Assembly (NCBI RefSeq): GCF_016722785.1
Contig: NZ_JAEQNE010000001.1
Coordinates: forward strand, 1-64,000
Direction: 5' to 3'
Origin: Ramlibacter monticola
GTDB lineage: Bacteria; Pseudomonadota; Gammaproteobacteria; Burkholderiales; Burkholderiaceae_C
Length of the DNA stretch: 64,000 nucleotides
Shown: piece by piece, positions 22,173 through 31,088 of the stretch
Numbering within the stretch: position 1 is the first letter of the stretch
Layout of the letters: each line of letters opens with the position of its first letter
Position numbers and translations under genes: made by a program
The notes under the pieces: model-generated
The model's database searches: none
Told to the model about the DNA's origin: nothing
Seen by the model: only the letters and a program-made list of their open reading frames with translations

Positions 22173-22742
22173 TCAAGGGCGCCTGCCCGCGGGCGGCCGG
22201 GGCCCCAGGCTCAGCCGCACCAGCCCCTGCACCAGGGTGACGCTGGCCACCATGCCCCACACCATGCCGGCGAACATGCCCGCCAGCACCGCGGCGGGCT
22301 CGCGCACGGCCTGCGCCCAGCCGGCGAGTTCGAGGAACACCAGCGAGCCGGCCGCCATCCCCACCACCATCCAGGCGGAGCAGACCAGATTCTGGCCCAG
22401 CTGGGCGCAGAGCTGGCGGCGGCAGCCGCGGCGCAGGCGCGGCATGAGGGGCAGCACCAGCAGGCCGCCCCCCAGCATCCCGAGGTGCGCCAGCGGCAAC
22501 TGGGTCACGTGCAGCAGCACCATCGCGCCGAGGTCGGTCGGACCGGTGCAGAGGGACGACAGCGTGGCGAGCCCGCCCGAATGCGCATCCACCGCCATGC
22601 CAGCCAGCATGCCGACGGCACCGAGCAGCAGCATCCATTGCGGGGAGTTCAGGCCGCCGCGGGCGGGGCGCAGCTTGGCGAGCGCCAGCAGGCCGGCCAG
22701 GACCAGGGCGACGCCGAGGGCGGCCCAGGCGCTGCCGGTCAT
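22173..22742 (-). CDS. membrane protein of unknown function at the end of the cox cluster
   Basis: A 189-residue protein with about five hydrophobic helices (for example AALGVALVLAGLLALA near the start, MVLLHVTQLPLAHLGMLGGG in the middle). A Cys pair flanks the loop after SSLCTG and RGCRRQLCAQ. I do not recognise the family. The start ATG overlaps the stop of the nucleotidyltransferase gene by 3-4 bases, so it belongs to the same transcript. A role in anchoring or metal handling for the CO dehydrogenase system would be a guess from position only. Confidence 0.7.
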   Translation of the reverse strand: MTGSAWAALGVALVLAGLLALAKLRPARGGLNSPQWMLLLGAVGMLAGMAVDAHSGGLATLSSLCTGPTDLGAMVLLHVTQLPLAHLGMLGGGLLVLPLMPRLRRGCRRQLCAQLGQNLVCSAWMVVGMAAGSLVFLELAGWAQAVREPAAVLAGMFAGMVWGMVASVTLVQGLVRLSLGPRPPAGRRP

Positions 22743-23377
22743 GTCAGGGCCTCCGCCGGCTGGGCCAGGCGTTCCAGCACGCGACGGTACGCTTCGGGCG
22801 TGTCGCAGTCCGTGGTGAAGCGGTCGTGCGCCGCGTCGTACCAGAAGGTTTCCTCCGGGTACTGCTGGGCCAGCCGGCGGCAGCCGATCAGCCGGCGGCC
22901 GGCCGCGACCTCGGGCGCATAGGCGGCGGCGAACACGATCGGGTTGCCGCGCTCCCCGCCGAAGCGCGGGATCACGATGGAGCTGTCCGGATGGGCCAGG
23001 TAGACGTCCATGAGCTCCTGCAGGTCCTCGGTGCGCAGGAGCGGCAGGTCGCCGGGGCAGACGAAGATCGCGTCCGTGGCCTGCGCGAGGGCGGCGACGC
23101 CGGCGGCCACCGAACGCATCTGGCCGTCCTCCCACAGCAGGTTGGGCTGCACGGTCACGGGCAGGTCCAGCACGGCGCGCGTGATCTCGCGCCCCTGCCA
23201 GCCGGTGACGACGACCGTCTCCTGCACGCCGGCGGCGAGCACCGTGCGCACGGTGCGCCGCACCAGGGGCTCGCCTCCGAAGTCCACCAGCAGCTTGTTG
23301 GCGCCCTCCATGCGCGAAGACTGGCCCGCGGCGAGGACGACCGCGGAAAAGCGGGTGGTGGAACGGTCGGCGGTCAT
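22739..23377 (-). CDS. MobA/MocA-like molybdenum cofactor nucleotidyltransferase
   Basis: A 212-residue NTP transferase. The N-terminal AVVLAAGQSSRMEGANKLL is the nucleotide-binding LAAGxSxRMGxxK loop, and FVCPGDLPLL is the metal-binding DMP/GDLP motif. MocA and MobA attach CMP or GMP to molybdopterin. CO dehydrogenase uses molybdopterin cytosine dinucleotide, and the gene follows coxE with a 4-base overlap, so a cytidylyltransferase (MocA) role is the better guess. Residues deciding CTP versus GTP were not resolved by eye. Confidence 0.85.
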   Translation of the reverse strand: MTADRSTTRFSAVVLAAGQSSRMEGANKLLVDFGGEPLVRRTVRTVLAAGVQETVVVTGWQGREITRAVLDLPVTVQPNLLWEDGQMRSVAAGVAALAQATDAIFVCPGDLPLLRTEDLQELMDVYLAHPDSSIVIPRFGGERGNPIVFAAAYAPEVAAGRRLIGCRRLAQQYPEETFWYDAAHDRFTTDCDTPEAYRRVLERLAQPAEALT

Positions 23378-24555
23378 TGCAGTGCCTCCAGGAGTTCGGG
23401 CAGGACGGCGCGGATGCTCGCCAGGTCGCCGCCGGGTGCGAGCAGGTCCAGGTGCGGCAGCGCCGCCTGCATGCCCTGGCTCACCGGTGCGAAGCCCGGC
23501 CGGCTGCACAGGGGGTTGAGCCACACGATGCGGCGGGCGCGCCGCCGCAGCTGCGCGAGCGCGGCGGACAAGCGGGCCGGCTCGCCGGTGTCGTAGCCGT
23601 CGCTCATCACGACGATGGCGGTGCGCGAGTGCACCAGGCGCGCGGCGTGTTCGGCGTTGAACTGCGCGAGGCTTTCGCCGATGCGCGTTCCGCCGCCCCA
23701 GCCCTGCGCCAGCAGGTGCAATCGCTCCTGGGCGCGCCAGGGGTCCGGGTCGCGCAGGGCTTCCGACACCGCCGTGACGCGGGTGTGGAAGATGAAGGTG
23801 TGGACGTCGGCCAGCTCGCCGCTGAGCGCCCGCGCCAGGCGCAGGTAGAAGAAGCTGTAGGCCGCCATCGAGCGGCTCACGTCCAGCAGCAGCACGAGGC
23901 GCGGCCGCACGCGGCGCGGCGCCTGCCAGGCCAGGCGGATCGGCGTGCCGCCGCTTTCGACGCTGCGGCGGATGGTGGCCTGCAGGGCGAGGCGGCGCCG
24001 CTGGTGGGCGCGCGCCATGCGGCGCAGGCGGATCTGCTTCAGGCGGCGCGCAAGCTGGCGCATGAGGGCGTCGATGTCCAGCGCGTGCTCGCGCGCCAGA
24101 TCGCGGAAGTCGGTGGAGGCGAGGGACTCGGCGCGGCTGGCGGCGGCGCGCGGACGCAGCGGGTCGCCCTGCTCCCGCCCCGGCTCGCCGGTGCCGGCGC
24201 GGGTGGCGGCGGACTGCATCCCGGCCTCGACGCTGCGCCGCTGCGGCGCGGCCCACCGGTTGGCGGGGAGAAACCAGGCGTCGAAGAGATCGTCGAAGCG
24301 GCGCCATTCGTCGCAGCGGCCGCACAGGAGGGCCTGGAGGCTCCAGCGCAGGACCTCGGCGTCGAGCACGCCGACGTCGCGGGCGGTGCGCAGCACCTGC
24401 ACGGCGTCGGCGGCGCCGACGACGAAGCCGTTGGCGCGGAGGAAGGCGGGGAAGCCGGCGAGGCGGTCGCCGGCGCGGGATTCGAGGAAGCCATGGATTC
24501 CTGCCTCCGCGGGGATGACGGCGGGGGCTGGGATGGCGGAAGCGGCGTTCAGCAT
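23374..24555 (-). CDS. coxE: CoxE-type VWA-domain protein
   Basis: A 393-residue protein with an N-terminal CoxE region (LAGFPAFLRANGFVVGAADAV) and a C-terminal von Willebrand A domain beginning VLLLDVSRSMAAYS, a MIDAS-type DxSxS motif, with later VMSDGYDTGEP. CoxE works with the AAA+ ATPase CoxD in assembling the CuSMo site of CO dehydrogenase. It overlaps coxD by 7 bases. The first 25 residues include VIPAEAGIHGF, which is the translation of a widespread GTCATCCCCGC-type intergenic repeat; this suggests that a repeat has become part of the coding region or that the true start is further in. Confidence 0.88.
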   Translation of the reverse strand: MLNAASAIPAPAVIPAEAGIHGFLESRAGDRLAGFPAFLRANGFVVGAADAVQVLRTARDVGVLDAEVLRWSLQALLCGRCDEWRRFDDLFDAWFLPANRWAAPQRRSVEAGMQSAATRAGTGEPGREQGDPLRPRAAASRAESLASTDFRDLAREHALDIDALMRQLARRLKQIRLRRMARAHQRRRLALQATIRRSVESGGTPIRLAWQAPRRVRPRLVLLLDVSRSMAAYSFFYLRLARALSGELADVHTFIFHTRVTAVSEALRDPDPWRAQERLHLLAQGWGGGTRIGESLAQFNAEHAARLVHSRTAIVVMSDGYDTGEPARLSAALAQLRRRARRIVWLNPLCSRPGFAPVSQGMQAALPHLDLLAPGGDLASIRAVLPELLEALQ

Positions 24556-25442
24556 GCCGCCGCCAATCGCGCGACCGCTTCGCGAGGGAAGGCGGCACGG
24601 TCGTCGCGGGTCTTGATCAGCGCGCCCAGGGTTTCCAGGATACGCTCGGCGCCGTCGCGCTCGATCACCGAGATGCCCAGGCGCAGCAGCGCCGCCGTCC
24701 AGTCCAGCGTCTCGGCGATTCCCGGCTTCTTCTGCAGCTCCATGCGGCGCACGCCCTGCACGAAGGACACGATCTGGCGTGCCAGCCCCGGCGCGGCCTG
24801 CGGCGCCTTCAGGCGCACGATCGCCAGTTCCTTCTCGGCGTCGGGATAGTCGATGTACTGGTAGAGGCAGCGCCGCCGCAGCGCATCCGACAGCTCGCGG
24901 GTGCCGTTGGAGGTGATCACCACCAGCGGCCGCGTCGTGGCTCGCACGGTCCCCAGTTCGGGGATCGAGAGCTGGAAATCCGACAGCAACTCCAGCAGGT
25001 AGGCCTCGAAGGCCTCGTCGGCGCGGTCCACCTCGTCGATCAGAAGCACCGGCGGCTCGGCGCAGGTGATCGCCTCCAGCAGCGGCCTCTTGAGCAGGTA
25101 GCGCTCGGAGAAGATGTCCTGCTCCTTCTGCGCCACGCTGCGGGCGTCCTGTTCCAGCAGCTTGATCGCGAGCAGCTGGCGCTGGTAGTTCCACTCGTAG
25201 ATGGCAGCATGGGTGTCCAGGCCCTCGTAGCACTGCAGCCGGATCAGCCGGGTGGCGCGCACGGACGCCAGCGCCTTCGCGACCTCGGTCTTGCCGACGC
25301 CGGCATCGCCTTCCAGCAGCAGCGGCCGCTGCAGGTCCAGCATCAGCAGCAGGGCCGCGGCCAGCGAAGGCTCGGCGATGTAGCCGGCCTGCGCGAGCTG
25401 ACCCTGGAGGCCGGCGACCTCGTTCCTGCGCGCCTCGGTCAC
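24549..25442 (-). CDS. coxD: CoxD/MoxR-type AAA+ ATPase
   Basis: A 297-residue MoxR-family AAA+ ATPase: Walker A GDAGVGKTEV, Walker B VLLIDEVDRAD, sensor 1 VVITSNGTRE, and an arginine finger in LRRRCLY. In carboxidotrophs CoxD is a chaperone-like ATPase needed to insert sulfur and copper at the active site of CO dehydrogenase. It lies 12 bases after coxG and overlaps coxE, matching the usual D-E pairing. Confidence 0.92.
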   Translation of the reverse strand: MTEARRNEVAGLQGQLAQAGYIAEPSLAAALLLMLDLQRPLLLEGDAGVGKTEVAKALASVRATRLIRLQCYEGLDTHAAIYEWNYQRQLLAIKLLEQDARSVAQKEQDIFSERYLLKRPLLEAITCAEPPVLLIDEVDRADEAFEAYLLELLSDFQLSIPELGTVRATTRPLVVITSNGTRELSDALRRRCLYQYIDYPDAEKELAIVRLKAPQAAPGLARQIVSFVQGVRRMELQKKPGIAETLDWTAALLRLGISVIERDGAERILETLGALIKTRDDRAAFPREAVARLAAAC

Positions 25443-25454
25443 CGGGGGCCCCCT

Positions 25455-26096
25455 TTACGCCCGCCGGGCCGGAAACAAGTGGTGCAGCCAGTCGCGCAGC
25501 ATGGCCCACACCAGCGCGAAGCCGTTCAGCTCCCGCTGCGGCGGCGGCGCGGGGGGAATGGGTTCGGGCCCGGGCACGGACACGGCCTCGGCGGCTGGCA
25601 CGCCCGCCTCCTCCGGTACCTGCACCGGCACCGGCACCGGCACGCTGCCCAGCTTCTCGGCGAAGTTGGCCGCGAACTGCTGCAGCACCTGGTCGGCCAC
25701 GGCCGACATCAGGCGGCCGCCGAAGGTCGCCGCCTTGCCGCTCACCGAGACCTCGGCGGCGCCCACCAGGCGGCAGGCGGTGGCGCCGGCCTCCTCGATG
25801 TGCGCCCGCAGGTCCATCGCCGCGCCCGAGGTGCCGGTCGTGTCGGTGCCGCGGCCCACCAGGAACAGGCTGCGCGCCTCGTCATCGACGTCCTTGACCT
25901 GCACCTCCCCCCGGAAGACGAGGCTCGCCGGCCCCATCCGCACGGTCACCGTGCCCTTGATGTCGCGCGGGCCCACCTTCTCGGTGATCCGCGCGCCGGG
26001 CATGCAGGCCGCCACCGCCTCCAGGTCCTGCAGCAGGACCCAGGCCGCGGCCGCCGGGCCGCCGAGCGCGAACGATTTCTCCAGTTGCACCTTCAT
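25455..26096 (-). CDS. coxG: CoxG-type SRPBCC membrane-recruitment protein
   Basis: A 213-residue protein with a CoxG/SRPBCC domain in residues 1-150 (KVQLEKSFALGG, then CMPGA, the family motif). A Pro/Val/Ala-rich linker (SVPVPVPVQVPEE) follows, and then a C-terminal amphipathic helix (FALVWAMLRDWLHHLF). CoxG has been shown to attach CO dehydrogenase to the membrane and the quinone pool, and the tail fits a membrane anchor. It lies between coxL and coxD; in the Oligotropha cluster coxG comes later, so the order here differs. Confidence 0.9.
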   Translation of the reverse strand: MKVQLEKSFALGGPAAAAWVLLQDLEAVAACMPGARITEKVGPRDIKGTVTVRMGPASLVFRGEVQVKDVDDEARSLFLVGRGTDTTGTSGAAMDLRAHIEEAGATACRLVGAAEVSVSGKAATFGGRLMSAVADQVLQQFAANFAEKLGSVPVPVPVQVPEEAGVPAAEAVSVPGPEPIPPAPPPQRELNGFALVWAMLRDWLHHLFPARRA

Positions 26097-26135
26097 CCGA
26101 TATCTCCCCGAGGAACCCTGCGTGTGACGAAAGAT

Positions 26136-28541
26136 TCAATGCTTGTCGATGCCGAGCGCGTGGCACTGCTGCCAGACGCGGAACGCCGTGTGCGGCATGT
26201 CCATGTGCGTCACCCCCAGGTGCGCGAACGCGTCGATCACCGCGTTGCTGATGCAGGGGATGCCGCCCACGTGCGGCGACTCGGCCACGCCCTTGGCGCC
26301 CAGCGGGTGGTGCGGCGAGGGCGTGACGGTATGGTCGGTCTCCCAGCGCGGCGTCTCGACGGCGGTGGGCAGGAAGTAGTCCATCAGGCTGTTGCCCAGG
26401 TGGTTGCCGTTCTCGTCGAAGGGCACCTGCTGCCCCATGGCCACCGCGAAGGCCTCGGTCAGCCCGCCGTGGATCTGGCCCTCGATGATCATCGGGTTGA
26501 TGCGCGTGCCGCAGTCGTCCAGCGCGTAGAAGCGCCGCACCTGGACCTCGCCCGTGTGGCGGTCGATGTCGACCACGCAGACGTAGGCGCCAAAGGGATA
26601 CGTGAGGTTGGGCGGGTCGTAGTAGGCGACCGCGTTGAGGCCCTGCTCCATCCCGTCGGGGATGTTGCCTGTGTGCGAGGCCATGCAGATCTCCTTCATG
26701 GTCTTCGCGGCCTCGGGATTGCCCCTGACGCGGAAGCGGTCCACCTCCCACTCCAGGTCGCCCTCGCCCACTTCCAGCAGGTGGGCGGCGATCTGGCGCG
26801 CCTTCTCCTTGATCTTGCGCGCGGCCTTCGCGGTGGCGGCGCCGGACACCGGCGTCGAACGCGAGCCCCAGGTGCCCGCGCCGTAGGGCGCCTTGTCGGT
26901 GTCGCCCTCTTCCACCACGATGTCGCTGGCCGGCAGGCCCAGCTCGGTGGCGATGATCTGCGCGTAGGTGGTCGCGTGGCCCTGGCCCTGGCTCATGGTG
27001 CCCAGGCGGGCGATCACGCCGCCGGTGGGATGGACGCGGATCTCGCAGCTGTCGAACAGCCCGATGCCCAGGATGTCGCAGGCCTTGGTGGGGCCGGCGC
27101 CCACGATCTCGGTGAAGGTGGAGATGCCGATCCCCATCAGCTCGCCCTTCGCCCGCTTCTCGGCCTGCTCGCGCCGCAGCCCTTCGTAGTCGACCGCCCT
27201 CAGCACCTTCTCCAGCGCCGGGGCGTAGTCGCCGCTGTCCAGCGTCCAGCCCATGGAGGTGGTGTACGGGAACTGCTCCTTCGCCACGAAGTTGCGGCGG
27301 CGGATCTCGGCCTTGTCGATCCCGAGCTTCTGGGCCAGCACGTCGATCATCCGTTCGATCAGGTACACGGCCTCGGTCACCCGCAGCGAGCACCGGTAGG
27401 CCACGCCGCCCGGCGCCTTGTTGGTGTAGACCGCATCCACCCGGCAGTAGGCATTGGGGATCGCGTAGGAGCCGGTGCAGATCGAGAACAGGCCGGCCGG
27501 GAACTTCGTGGCCGACACGTGCGAATTGAAGGCGCCGTGGTCGGCCAGCGCGGTGAAGCGCAGGCCCTTGATGCGGCCGTCGGTGTCGGCCGCCAGCTCG
27601 CCCACGCCGTGGTAGTCGCGGGCGAAGCCGGTGGTCGAGATGTTGTCGATGCGCGACTCGATCCACTTCACCGGCACGCCGGTCACGATGGAGGCGACGA
27701 TCGCCACCACGTAGCCGGGATACACCGGCACCTTGTTGCCGAAACCGCCGCCGATGTCGCCGCCGACCACGCGGATCTTGCTTTCCGCGATTCCCGACAG
27801 CATGGCCAGCACGGTGCGCACCAGGTGCGGCGCCTGGGTGGTCATGTAGACGGTGAGGTAGCCCGTCGCCTTGTTGAAGGAAGCGACGCAGCCGCAGGTC
27901 TCCAGCGGGCACGGATGCACGCGCGGGTTCAGGATCTCCTCGCGCACGGTGACGGGCGCGTTGGCGAAGGCGGCGTCGGCGGCCGCCTTGTCGCCGGCTT
28001 CCCAGGTGAAGATGTGGTTCGGGTGGGTGCGCGGGCCGTGGCCCACTTCCTTCTTCTCGGCGATGTCCTCGCGGATGACGGGCGCGTCGGCGTCCATCGC
28101 CTTCTTCGGATCCACGATGGCCGGCAGTTCCTCGTAGTCGACTTCGACCAGCGCCGCGCCGTCGGCCGCCGCATAGCGGTCGGTGGCCAGCACCATGGCC
28201 ACTTCCTGCAGCTGGAAGCAGACCTTCTGGTCCGCCAGCACCGCCTGCACGTCGCCGCCCAGCGTGGGCATCCAGTGCAGCTTGACCGGCTTGAGGTCGT
28301 CGGCGGTCAGCACCGCCACCACGCCCGGGGACGCCAGCGCCTTGCTCTTGTCGATGCCGCGGATGCGGGCATGCGCGTAGGGGCTGCGCACGAGGGCGCC
28401 GAACAGCATGCCCGGGAGCTTGACGTCGTCGACGTAGCTGCCCTGCCCGCGGATGAAGCGGGCGTCCTCCTTGCGCAGCAGGGAGGTGCCCATGCCCTGC
28501 AACGCCTCTTCGCGTTGCTGCAGTTCCGACATGTCGCCCAT
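26136..28541 (-). CDS. coxL: aerobic CO dehydrogenase large (molybdenum) subunit, form I with variant loop
   Basis: An 801-residue molybdenum hydroxylase large subunit that binds molybdopterin cytosine dinucleotide and copper and oxidises CO to CO2. The active-site loop reads AYRCSLR, with Cys384 (the copper-binding Cys388 of Oligotropha) retained but Leu at the place where the form I signature AYRCSFR has Phe. The catalytic Glu is kept in GAKGVAESPHVGG (Glu754, compare Glu763). GGDIGGGFGNK and MSQGQGHATTYAQII match the cofactor-binding segments. The M-S-L gene order is that of form I; form II has AYRGAGR and a different order. The start at 28541 has a good AGGAG site. Probably a true CO oxidiser, but the Phe-to-Leu change makes the kinetics or substrate uncertain. 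Confidence 0.92.
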   Translation of the reverse strand: MGDMSELQQREEALQGMGTSLLRKEDARFIRGQGSYVDDVKLPGMLFGALVRSPYAHARIRGIDKSKALASPGVVAVLTADDLKPVKLHWMPTLGGDVQAVLADQKVCFQLQEVAMVLATDRYAAADGAALVEVDYEELPAIVDPKKAMDADAPVIREDIAEKKEVGHGPRTHPNHIFTWEAGDKAAADAAFANAPVTVREEILNPRVHPCPLETCGCVASFNKATGYLTVYMTTQAPHLVRTVLAMLSGIAESKIRVVGGDIGGGFGNKVPVYPGYVVAIVASIVTGVPVKWIESRIDNISTTGFARDYHGVGELAADTDGRIKGLRFTALADHGAFNSHVSATKFPAGLFSICTGSYAIPNAYCRVDAVYTNKAPGGVAYRCSLRVTEAVYLIERMIDVLAQKLGIDKAEIRRRNFVAKEQFPYTTSMGWTLDSGDYAPALEKVLRAVDYEGLRREQAEKRAKGELMGIGISTFTEIVGAGPTKACDILGIGLFDSCEIRVHPTGGVIARLGTMSQGQGHATTYAQIIATELGLPASDIVVEEGDTDKAPYGAGTWGSRSTPVSGAATAKAARKIKEKARQIAAHLLEVGEGDLEWEVDRFRVRGNPEAAKTMKEICMASHTGNIPDGMEQGLNAVAYYDPPNLTYPFGAYVCVVDIDRHTGEVQVRRFYALDDCGTRINPMIIEGQIHGGLTEAFAVAMGQQVPFDENGNHLGNSLMDYFLPTAVETPRWETDHTVTPSPHHPLGAKGVAESPHVGGIPCISNAVIDAFAHLGVTHMDMPHTAFRVWQQCHALGIDKH

Positions 28542-28552
28542 GGTGCTCTCCT

Positions 28553-29038
28553 TCAGGCGGGTTGCGCAGCGAGCTTCTGCGCGGCGGCCTGCACGGCCTT
28601 GACGATGTTCTGGTACCCGGTGCAGCGGCAGAGATTGCCGGAGATCCAGTAGCGGATCTCTTCCTCGCTCGGGTTCGGGTTCTCCTGCAGCAGCCGGTAG
28701 GCCCGGGTGATCATGCCGGGCGTGCAGTAGCCGCACTGCAGGCCGTGCTGCTCGTGGAAGGCCTGCTGCAGCGCGTGCAGCGTGCCGTTCTGCTCCAGGC
28801 CCTCGATGGTCAGCAGACTCGTGCCCTCGCACTGCACCGTGAGCATGGTGCAGGACTTGACGGACATGCCGTCGAGGTCCACGGTGCAGGCGCCGCAGTG
28901 CGAGGTCTCGCAGCCGATGTGCGGGCCGGTGTGCAGCAGCCGCTCGCGCAGCGTGTGGATCAGCAGTTCGCGCGGCTCGACCGCCACGTCGACTTCCTTG
29001 CCGTTCAGGGTGAACGACACCAGGATCTTCTGGGCCAT
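28553..29038 (-). CDS. coxS: CO dehydrogenase small (2x[2Fe-2S]) subunit
   Basis: A 161-residue iron-sulfur subunit. The N-terminal plant-ferredoxin-type cluster has [15 protein letters not shown] plus a further Cys, and the C-terminal helical domain binds the second cluster through CGYCTPGM and CRCTGYQNI. It passes electrons from the molybdenum site to the FAD subunit. It ends 11 bases before coxL and starts 22 bases after coxM, in the standard M-S-L order. Confidence 0.96.
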   Translation of the reverse strand: MAQKILVSFTLNGKEVDVAVEPRELLIHTLRERLLHTGPHIGCETSHCGACTVDLDGMSVKSCTMLTVQCEGTSLLTIEGLEQNGTLHALQQAFHEQHGLQCGYCTPGMITRAYRLLQENPNPSEEEIRYWISGNLCRCTGYQNIVKAVQAAAQKLAAQPA

Positions 29039-29060
29039 GCTCGTCTCCTCGGGTACGTCT

Positions 29061-29927
29061 TCAGGCGCGGGCGCGGGAATGGGCCTTCAGCAGCGCACGG
29101 CGCGTCATCTCGCCGGCCATGGCCCTCTTGTAGTCGGCGTCGCCGCGCTGGTCGGCGACCGGGTCGCAGATCTCCATCGCCAGCCGCGCGGCTTCGGCGA
29201 GGCTGGCGTCGTCGAGCGCCTGGCCGACGAGGAAGTCCTCGGCGGCGCTCGCCTTCAGCGGCGTGGCGGCGACGTTGGTGAGCGCGATGCTCGCGCCGGC
29301 CACCTTGCCGCCCTGCAGGCGCAGCAGCACCGCGGCAGCCGCGGTGGCGAAGTCGCCGATCTTGCGCTTGAGCTTCTCGTAGGCCCAGCCGGTGCCCGCC
29401 GCCGGCACCGGGACCTGGATGCGCGTGAGGACCTCGCCCGGCTGCAGCGCGGTGGCGTACAGGCCGAAGAAGAAGTCGGTGGCCTTCACCAGCCGCTCGC
29501 CCTGGGCCCCGCGCAGGACGAAGGTGGCGTCCAGCGCCAGCATCAGCGCGGGATGGTCGTTGCCGGGATCGCCGTGCGAGATGTCGCCGCCGATGGTGCC
29601 GCGGTAGCGCACCTGCGGGTCGGCGATGGCGCGCGCGCCCTCCACCAGCAGAGGCACCTTCTGGTGCAGCAGCGCCGACCAGATCAGCTGGTTCTCCGTG
29701 GTCATGGCGCCGATGTGGATCTCGTCGCCCACCTCCGCGATGCCCCGCAGGTCCGGAATGCGCCCGAGGTCGATCAGGTGGGCCGGTTGCGCGAAGCGCA
29801 GCTTCATCATCGGCAGCAGGCTGTGGCCGCCGGCCAGCAGCCTGGCGTCGTCCCCATAACGGCCCAGCAGTGCGATTGCGTCGGGCAGGCTGGTGGGCGC
29901 GTGGTATTCGAACGGGTGGGGTATCAC
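29061..29927 (-). CDS. coxM: CO dehydrogenase medium (FAD) subunit
   Basis: A 288-residue FAD-binding subunit with the motifs [11 protein letters not shown] (residues near 32) and [14 protein letters not shown] (near 110), typical of CoxM. The start is a GTG at 29927 preceded by GAGGAG; the open frame extends upstream to 30050, but that part lies in the promoter region. First gene of the coxMSL operon. Upstream lie two direct repeats (30026-30059) and the rcoM gene, so CO-dependent activation is likely. Confidence 0.94.
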   Translation of the reverse strand: MIPHPFEYHAPTSLPDAIALLGRYGDDARLLAGGHSLLPMMKLRFAQPAHLIDLGRIPDLRGIAEVGDEIHIGAMTTENQLIWSALLHQKVPLLVEGARAIADPQVRYRGTIGGDISHGDPGNDHPALMLALDATFVLRGAQGERLVKATDFFFGLYATALQPGEVLTRIQVPVPAAGTGWAYEKLKRKIGDFATAAAAVLLRLQGGKVAGASIALTNVAATPLKASAAEDFLVGQALDDASLAEAARLAMEICDPVADQRGDADYKRAMAGEMTRRALLKAHSRARA

Positions 29928-30025
29928 GCTTGTCTCCTCGCACGCCTCACGCCGGGCGTGGTTCGGCCGACTGTAGGAAAACGGCTGATGCGCGAGCGGG
30001 AAGCCAAACCAAACCCGCGATTCGC

Positions 30026-30059
30026 TGCACGAACGGCAGCGCCGTTGCACGAACGTCAG
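30026..30059 (-). promoter_or_regulatory. direct repeats upstream of coxM, candidate RcoM operator
   Basis: TGCACGAACGGCAG (30026-30039) and TGCACGAACGTCAG (30046-30059) differ at one base and repeat every 20 bases, about two helical turns. LytTR regulators typically bind tandem direct repeats with such phasing. The inner bases also form AACGGC-AGC-GCCGTT. A TACAGT at 29970-29975 is the best -10 box and no -35 box is evident, as expected for an activator-dependent promoter. The second repeat overlaps the rcoM stop codon. Confidence 0.6.
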
Positions 30060-30871
30060 TTCACTCGCTGGGCCGAGTGGGAAAGTGCGTCACCGAGTCC
30101 CAGTTGCTCCATCAGGTGCGGCGCGCTGGCGCGCGAAACCGGAATGTCGGCGGGAGTCGAACCCATCATGCGCAGCATCATGCGGCCGTCGTCGCGCACG
30201 ATCTCGTCGACCTGCGCGAGGTTGACGATGTAGCTGCGGTGCACGCGAAGGAAGAGCTGCGGATCCAGCCGCGCTTCCAGGTCGCTGATGTTGAGGTTGC
30301 AGAACTGGGCGCCCTGGCTGGTGTGCACCCACGTGTAGTGGCCTTCGGAGCGGATGAAGGAGACGGCGGGCACGTCCACCAGCAGCACGCGGTTCTTCTT
30401 GATGGTGGGGATCTTGCGCAGGCGGCGCGGCTCGGGTGCGTCGGCGCTGTCGCGCGCGGGCCCGTCCTCCACCTTCTGGCTCACCACGTCCGTGATGTCG
30501 TAGAAGACCAGCGTGTAGCCGATGGTGGCCCCCTGGGCGTCGCCCATCTTGGACACCTTGATCAGCAGGACGCGGTCGGGGATGCTGATCATCAGCGCCA
30601 TCGGCGGCGCGTTGTTCACCGGGCATTCGGCCTGCCCCAGCAGGAACTTCAGCTTCGCGCGCGCGGCCTCCGGGTGGAAGGAGGTGACGATCTTGCCGAA
30701 GGGCAGCTTCTCCTGCACCGGCAGGCTGCGCCGCGCGAAGTCGTTCATGCCGACCACGCGCAGTTCCCGGTCGATGTGGACCACGCCGACGTCGAAGCGT
30801 TCCAGCAGGTAGAGCCAGGAGCTCGACGAGGATGAAGACGGTATGGCTGTGCTGATGGGGCAGGTCTTCAC
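30056..30871 (-). CDS. rcoM: RcoM-type CO-sensing PAS-LytTR transcription regulator
   Basis: A 271-residue one-component regulator: PAS domain (about 20-140, beginning LLERFDVGVVHIDREL) and C-terminal LytTR DNA-binding domain (about 170-265; ISFIR-like VSFIRSEGHYTWVHT and FLRVHRSYIVNL). This is the architecture of RcoM, whose PAS haem binds CO and activates cox operons. Candidate haem ligands are His66 (SFHPEAAR), Cys83 (AECPVN) and Met91/Met94 (PPMALM), close to but not numerically identical with His74, Cys94 and Met104 of the Burkholderia proteins. The start is a GTG at 30871 with AGGAG five bases upstream; a longer frame opens at 31117 without family resemblance. It lies directly upstream of coxM, on the same strand. 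Confidence 0.88.
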   Translation of the reverse strand: MKTCPISTAIPSSSSSSSWLYLLERFDVGVVHIDRELRVVGMNDFARRSLPVQEKLPFGKIVTSFHPEAARAKLKFLLGQAECPVNNAPPMALMISIPDRVLLIKVSKMGDAQGATIGYTLVFYDITDVVSQKVEDGPARDSADAPEPRRLRKIPTIKKNRVLLVDVPAVSFIRSEGHYTWVHTSQGAQFCNLNISDLEARLDPQLFLRVHRSYIVNLAQVDEIVRDDGRMMLRMMGSTPADIPVSRASAPHLMEQLGLGDALSHSAQRVN

Positions 30872-31088
30872 CTTGTCTCCTGGTGCCGCGATTGACAATC
30901 CCGCGGTTCGATCCAAGTTACTCCGATTGACGAGTCCTCGCAAGGCACCATGGAGCCGGGGCATGTTGCGCCGCAGCGCGCATTCCATCCCTCTCGCAGG
31001 GGCTTGCGCCGCGTGGCGCCGCGTCCGAGGATGGCAGCGCCGTGCGCCCGCACTGCGCGGCCGCGTCCACGCCGACGAGGAGACCTCC

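Noticed and set aside
25209..28652. An 1147-codon plus-strand open frame
   Set aside because: Antisense to coxD, coxG and coxL, with no domain motif; a consequence of high GC at third codon positions.
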